A stretch of 18,475 nucleotides of DNA from Burkholderiaceae bacterium. GTDB lineage: Bacteria > Pseudomonadota > Gammaproteobacteria > Burkholderiales > Burkholderiaceae. A program made the translations under genes and the position numbers. The notes beneath the pieces were generated by a model. The model was not told where the DNA came from. It saw nothing but the letters and a program-made list of their open reading frames with translations, and ran no database searches. Every line of letters starts with the position of its first letter. Position 1 is the stretch's first letter. Of this stretch, positions 16,201 to 18,475 are shown piece after piece. The stretch spans positions 1-18,475 of the forward strand of contig CANCQD010000039.1 of the NCBI GenBank assembly GCA_947380285.1, read 5' to 3'.

Positions 16201-16231
16201 CCCTGAATTAGTGCCTTTGGCATATTTAGGG
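16201..16231 (+). promoter_or_regulatory. Hairpin downstream of rlmD
   Basis: CCCTGAAT (16201-16208) pairs with ATTTAGGG (16224-16231, one G-U pair). After a small internal loop, TGCC (16212-16215) pairs with GGCA (16219-16222) around TTT. There is no T-run after it, so it is not a classical terminator. The right half also contains TTGGCA (16217-16222), a possible -35 with TCTAAG (16241-16246) at 18 bp, which would drive the small ORF downstream. Both readings are tentative. Confidence 0.4.
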
Positions 16232-16274
16232 TGCAAGAGGTCTAAGTACAGGTCTTATAGAAGAGTAGATTGAA

Positions 16275-16309
16275 GTCGTGCAGCCAATGTATCGCTGCCG
16301 ACCCTTTTT
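16275..16309 (+). terminator. Terminator or attenuator hairpin before the 26-residue ORF
   Basis: GTCG (16275-16278), one bulged T, and GCAGC (16280-16284) pair with GCTGC (16294-16298) and CGAC (16299-16302) around a 9-nt loop. CC and five T residues (16305-16309) follow. This is a good Rho-independent terminator shape. It would end the long operon finishing with rlmD. Because the ORF at 16327 begins only 17 nt later with its own Shine-Dalgarno, it could instead act as an attenuator for that ORF. Confidence 0.6.
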
Positions 16310-16326
16310 ACCTTCGGGAGCTCATC

Positions 16327-16407
16327 ATGAAAGCCTCAGATAGTTTTGTACTCTTATTAATTTTGATCGCACTGTCTTACGCTATAAGTATGTTTGTAGC
16401 GAATTAA
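16327..16407 (+). CDS. Candidate 26-residue single-span membrane peptide
   Basis: An unlisted small ORF reading MKASDSFVLL, then LILIALSYAISMFVAN. A charged/polar N-terminus is followed by about 18 uninterrupted hydrophobic residues, a textbook single transmembrane helix. A good GGGAG Shine-Dalgarno (16316-16320) lies 6 nt before the ATG. It occupies an otherwise empty 346-bp spacer after rlmD and is preceded by the hairpin with T-run at 16275-16309. Small membrane peptides of this size often bind and tune a larger membrane complex, but no partner is encoded next to it and I do not recognise the family. The start signal plus composition make it more likely real than chance; conservation would decide. 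Confidence 0.55.
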   Translation: MKASDSFVLLLILIALSYAISMFVAN

Positions 16408-16504
16408 TTTGGGATCAGCATCAAACCCTCCTGAGATTCACCAGGATTGATGTCTCTATGTGATAAAACTGACTACTTATATTTATTTCACATAAAGGTA
16501 TTTT
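16408..16504 (+). promoter_or_regulatory. Upstream region of the secreted orphan gene, two inverted repeats
   Basis: CATCAA/TTGATG enclosing TCCTG/CAGGA forms an imperfect hairpin (about 16422-16452). TATGTGA (16457-16463) and TCACATA (16488-16494) form a second inverted repeat around a 24-nt AT-rich centre that ends just before the Shine-Dalgarno AAAGG. The half-sites resemble CRP/FNR-type TGTGA boxes but are far too widely spaced for one dimer site; a hairpin or two separate sites is possible. No convincing -35/-10 pair was found. Confidence 0.3.
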
Positions 16505-16921
16505 ATGAAATCAATCTTCGGCCTAGCGGTAGGCCTAAGCTTTAGTGTTCTTGTAAATGCGCAAACCATCCCAACTTTAGCAAAAGTCTATAGTGGCAAT
16601 ACTGTTGAAACTTCAATCAACGCATCACAAAAGAATCCTAAAAGACAGAGCCAAACTTTTGTTGCCACTTTAACGATATTGAAACAAGACGGTCAAAGTG
16701 TTGAGTTCATGTATCAAAATCCTACTTATAAAGCCTATGAAATCGGGACGATTTCTGCAGATGGAAAGAAATTGCAAATTGCCTACAAGGGTGGCTTTGG
16801 CGTATACGACATTAGTCAAAATAAATTAGTGGGCTGCGGCTCCGGGCGAGCTAGTGAAGGCCCATTTAGCCAATGGATTAATACCTACTTTGCATGGTGT
16901 GATGATTTAACCGCCAACTAA
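16505..16921 (+). CDS. Small secreted protein of unknown function
   Basis: 138 residues with a Sec signal peptide (KSIFGLAVGLSFSVLVNAQ, cleavage likely after VNA, residue 19). The mature part of about 119 residues is predicted mostly beta (VATLTILKQDGQSVEFMYQ, YEIGTISADGKKLQIAYKGGFGVYDIS). It has two cysteines only, in GCGSG and AWCDD near the C-terminus, that could form one disulfide in the periplasm. The C-terminal region also carries aromatic residues (WINTYFAWCDD). I do not recognise a family. AAAGG sits about 5 nt before the ATG. It is a single gene, ended by the terminator at 16947-16973. Confidence 0.7.
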   Translation: MKSIFGLAVGLSFSVLVNAQTIPTLAKVYSGNTVETSINASQKNPKRQSQTFVATLTILKQDGQSVEFMYQNPTYKAYEIGTISADGKKLQIAYKGGFGVYDISQNKLVGCGSGRASEGPFSQWINTYFAWCDDLTAN

Positions 16922-16946
16922 TACGTGGTGGGTGAGATCTATAAAG

Positions 16947-16973
16947 AATAAAGGCGCCTTGGGCGCCTTTATT
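16947..16973. terminator. Bidirectional Rho-independent terminator
   Basis: Perfect 12-bp arms AATAAAGGCGCC (16947-16958) and GGCGCCTTTATT (16962-16973) flank a TTG loop. The GC-rich core with A-tract before and T-tract after works on both strands. It separates the rightward secreted-protein gene from the leftward BI-1 gene, as expected for a shared convergent terminator. Confidence 0.93.
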
Positions 16974-16994
16974 CACGGGTGCAAAACGAGACTT

Positions 16995-17696
16995 TTAATC
17001 TCTATTACCGCCAACAATACCCAAGAGGGCGAGTAAGTTGGTAAAGACGTTATACACATCTAAGTAAATCGCTAAAGTGGCCATGATGTAGTTGGTCTCG
17101 CCACCATTGATGACGCGTTGTACATCAACCAAAATAAAGGCTGAGAAGATGGCAATCGCAAGAACCATCACAGTCAACATCAAGGCAGGCAACTGTAACC
17201 AGATATTAGCTACGGAAGCAACGATCAAGAGCAGCACACCGACCATCAACCATTTACCCATGCCAGCAAAATCACTTTTGCTTACAGTAGCAATTGTTGC
17301 CATGGTCGCGAATATGGCAGCCGTGCCACCAAAGGACAGCATGATGAGGGTAGCGCCGTTGCTGTAGCTATTTAAGGTGTAGCCAACTAAGCGAGACATC
17401 ATAATGCCCATGAAGAAGGTAAAGCCTAGGAGCAGGAGTACGCCTACACCAGTATCTTTATTCTTCTCAATTGCCCAAAAAAAGCCAAAGGCAACAGCCA
17501 TAAACACGATGAAGCCAATAAATGGGCTGCCAGAGAACAGGTCGAGCCCCATTGCAACTCCGAGCCAGGCGCCAATAACGGTTGGAACCATAGAGAGCGC
17601 CAAGAGGGCGTAAGTGTTGCGTAGTACGCGGTTGCGTACCTGGACAGTGCTAATTGAGCCGGTTTGGCCAAAGCCGTAAGAGTTCAGATCACTCAT
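16995..17696 (-). CDS. Bax inhibitor-1/YccA family membrane protein
   Basis: Integral inner-membrane protein of the BI-1 (UPF0005) family, 233 residues with about seven hydrophobic spans from residue 30 to the C-terminus. The family's two conserved Asp residues are present near the end: D191 (ILVDVQRVINGG) and D213 (AIYLDVYNVF), corresponding to the proton/calcium-sensing pair described for the Bacillus homologue YetJ. E. coli YccA modulates FtsH proteolysis; whether this protein does is unknown. The frame is open 13 codons further upstream, but ATG at 17696 is chosen because AAGGAG lies at ideal distance and MSDLNSYGFG fits family N-termini. Convergent with the secreted-protein gene, divergent from ndk. 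Confidence 0.93.
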   Translation of the reverse strand: MSDLNSYGFGQTGSISTVQVRNRVLRNTYALLALSMVPTVIGAWLGVAMGLDLFSGSPFIGFIVFMAVAFGFFWAIEKNKDTGVGVLLLLGFTFFMGIMMSRLVGYTLNSYSNGATLIMLSFGGTAAIFATMATIATVSKSDFAGMGKWLMVGVLLLIVASVANIWLQLPALMLTVMVLAIAIFSAFILVDVQRVINGGETNYIMATLAIYLDVYNVFTNLLALLGIVGGNRD

Positions 17697-17701
17697 ATTG
17701 A

Positions 17702-17707
17702 CTCCTT
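17702..17707 (-). promoter_or_regulatory. Shine-Dalgarno deciding the BI-1 start
   Basis: On the minus strand AAGGAG (17707 to 17702) lies 5 nt before ATG 17696. It supports that ATG over the in-frame ATG at 17735. Confidence 0.85.
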
Positions 17708-17728
17708 CTTTGTCATTGTTATTACAAG

Positions 17729-17780
17729 AGCCCATAGAGGGCTGTTGACACTAAGTATAGACAAAATGTCCCAATTTCAA
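17729..17780 (-). promoter_or_regulatory. Promoter and 5' hairpin of the BI-1 gene
   Basis: On the minus strand TTGAAA (17780-17775) and TATACT (17759-17754) form a sigma-70-like pair, though with a short 15-bp spacer. Just after the predicted start, AGCCC and GGGCT (17743-17729) form a 5-bp stem with a 5-nt loop, which could protect the mRNA 5' end. Confidence 0.4.
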
Positions 17781-17805
17781 GCCCCCAGATAAAAGACCTA
17801 CAAAT

Positions 17806-17847
17806 TAAAGGCTTATGCCCTGTAAATTCAAGGGCTTAGCCCTACAG
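17806..17847. repeat. Imperfect repeat/hairpin between the BI-1 and ndk genes
   Basis: AAGGCTTATGCCCTGTA and AAGGGCTTAGCCCTACA are near-identical copies about 22 nt apart. The second contains the dyad AGGGC-TTA-GCCCT (17831-17843), extended by CTGT/ACAG. They lie between the divergent promoters, so they could be a tandem operator. Confidence 0.35.
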
Positions 17848-17875
17848 TCATAGGGGTAAATACGGTCAAGCAATG

Positions 17876-17881
17876 TATAAT
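17876..17881 (+). promoter_or_regulatory. -10 element upstream of ndk
   Basis: TATAAT, preceded directly by TG, at 77 nt before the ndk ATG. No good -35 lies at 16-18 bp. It is the best promoter candidate for ndk. Confidence 0.45.
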
Positions 17882-17957
17882 TCGGGGGTCGCTGGAGTGG
17901 GGCGGTTTATTAACCTTACCCTAGCAAATACCTTTGAAATCACTATTGGAGTCTTGA

Positions 17958-18383
17958 ATGGCAATTGAACGCACCCTATCTATTATCAAACCTGATGCTG
18001 TCGCTAAAAACGTCATCGGCAAAATCTATGACCGTTTTGAATCTGCTGGTTTGAAGATTATCGCGTCCAAAATGGCGCATCTCTCACAATCAGAAGCAGA
18101 GCAGTTTTACGCTGTTCATGCTGCCCGTCCTTTTTTCAAGGATTTGGTGAGCTTCATGATTTCTGGTCCAGTCATGATTCAAGTATTGCAAGGCGAAGGC
18201 GCTATTGCAAAGAATCGCGATTTGATGGGCGCTACTGATCCTAAGAAAGCAGATAAAGGCACTATTCGTGCTGATTTTGCTGACAGCATTGATGCCAACG
18301 CTGTTCATGGTTCCGATGCTCCTGAAACAGCTGCCGTGGAAGTTGCTTTCTTCTTCCCAGGCATGAATGTTTTTAATCGTTAA
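17958..18383 (+). CDS. ndk: Nucleoside diphosphate kinase
   Basis: Transfers the terminal phosphate from ATP to other (d)NDPs through a phosphohistidine, balancing nucleotide pools in the cytoplasm. 141 residues, the family norm. The N-terminus [15 protein letters not shown] carries the conserved KPDAV motif (K11). The phosphate-binding region includes R87 and R104, and the catalytic H117 lies in [24 protein letters not shown] (17948-17951) precedes the ATG. It is followed 27 bp later by rlmN, the usual betaproteobacterial arrangement, suggesting co-transcription. Confidence 0.97.
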   Translation: MAIERTLSIIKPDAVAKNVIGKIYDRFESAGLKIIASKMAHLSQSEAEQFYAVHAARPFFKDLVSFMISGPVMIQVLQGEGAIAKNRDLMGATDPKKADKGTIRADFADSIDANAVHGSDAPETAAVEVAFFFPGMNVFNR

Positions 18384-18410
18384 TCAATAACCTATTTATA
18401 AGTAGGCGCA

Positions 18411-18475
18411 TTGACCTCCCCGCGCGTAAATCTCTTAGATTTTGACGCTGACCAAATGGCGGCGTATGTCGCGGG
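18411..18475 (+). CDS. rlmN: 23S rRNA/tRNA adenine-C2 methyltransferase RlmN, 5' end only
   Basis: The frame from TTG 18411 reads MTSPRVNLLDFDADQMAAYVAG up to the window edge. The NLLDFDADQM segment resembles the N-terminal NLLDL helix of RlmN, the radical-SAM enzyme that makes m2A2503 in 23S rRNA. Position directly after ndk agrees with the conserved ndk-rlmN order. TAGG/GTAGG upstream is a weak Shine-Dalgarno. Only about 21 codons are present, so the catalytic core is not visible; the call rests on this short match plus context. Confidence 0.78.
   Translation, partial: MTSPRVNLLDFDADQMAAYVA

Noticed and set aside
16457..16494. Single CRP or FNR binding site
   Set aside because: Half-sites are separated by 24 nt instead of the few bases required for one dimer site.
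17697..17735. Longer BI-1 start at 17735
   Set aside because: AAGGAG directly in front of ATG 17696 and the family N-terminus favour the shorter form.
1..18475. Mobile element, CRISPR array, toxin-antitoxin or phage-defence system
   Set aside because: No transposase, integrase, repeat-spacer series, toxin/antitoxin pair or defence-type domains were found; the genes are mainly conserved housekeeping or transport functions.

Overview
The window looks like a stretch of chromosome from a betaproteobacterium of the Burkholderiales. The best guess is a Polynucleobacter-like, moderate-GC, compact freshwater genome. This rests on gene order (ffs next to dnaX-ybaB-recR; surE-pcm-nlpD; ndk-rlmN), protein sequence character and tight gene packing; no database search was possible. 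There are no transposases, integrases, phage genes, CRISPR arrays or tRNAs.

Left part (1-2808): the 5' portion of the SRP 4.5S RNA gene on the minus strand, then a rightward replication/repair cluster dnaX, ybaB, recR. Next (2809-5525) come two exported-protein genes with their own non-coding spacers. One is a signal-peptide-bearing amidohydrolase-superfamily protein (DUF6282-like), the other an OprB-type outer-membrane porin. The spacers carry conspicuous inverted repeats, including a perfect 16-bp-arm dyad at 3942-3977.

Centre (5591-16158): a promoter and hairpin leader precede a three-gene heavy-metal RND efflux system (outer-membrane factor, membrane-fusion protein, HME-type RND pump). 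This runs with almost no spacing into surE, pcm, nlpD, a PolB-like 3'-5' exonuclease gene and rlmD. Gene pairs overlap or nearly touch, so the whole stretch could be one long transcript. rpoS, which often follows nlpD in proteobacteria, is absent here: nlpD and the exonuclease gene are 17 bp apart.

Right part (16159-18475): a 346-bp spacer holds two hairpins, one terminator-like, and an unannotated candidate gene for a 26-residue single-span membrane peptide. Then come a small secreted orphan protein, a strong bidirectional terminator, a leftward BI-1/YccA-family membrane protein gene, and rightward ndk and the first codons of rlmN.

No large undescribed system is evident; most genes are housekeeping. 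The best candidates for something new are the attenuator-like hairpin plus micro-membrane-protein unit (16201-16407), the 13-codon ORF that fits exactly between the pcm stop and the nlpD start (13100-13141), and the long dyad before the porin.
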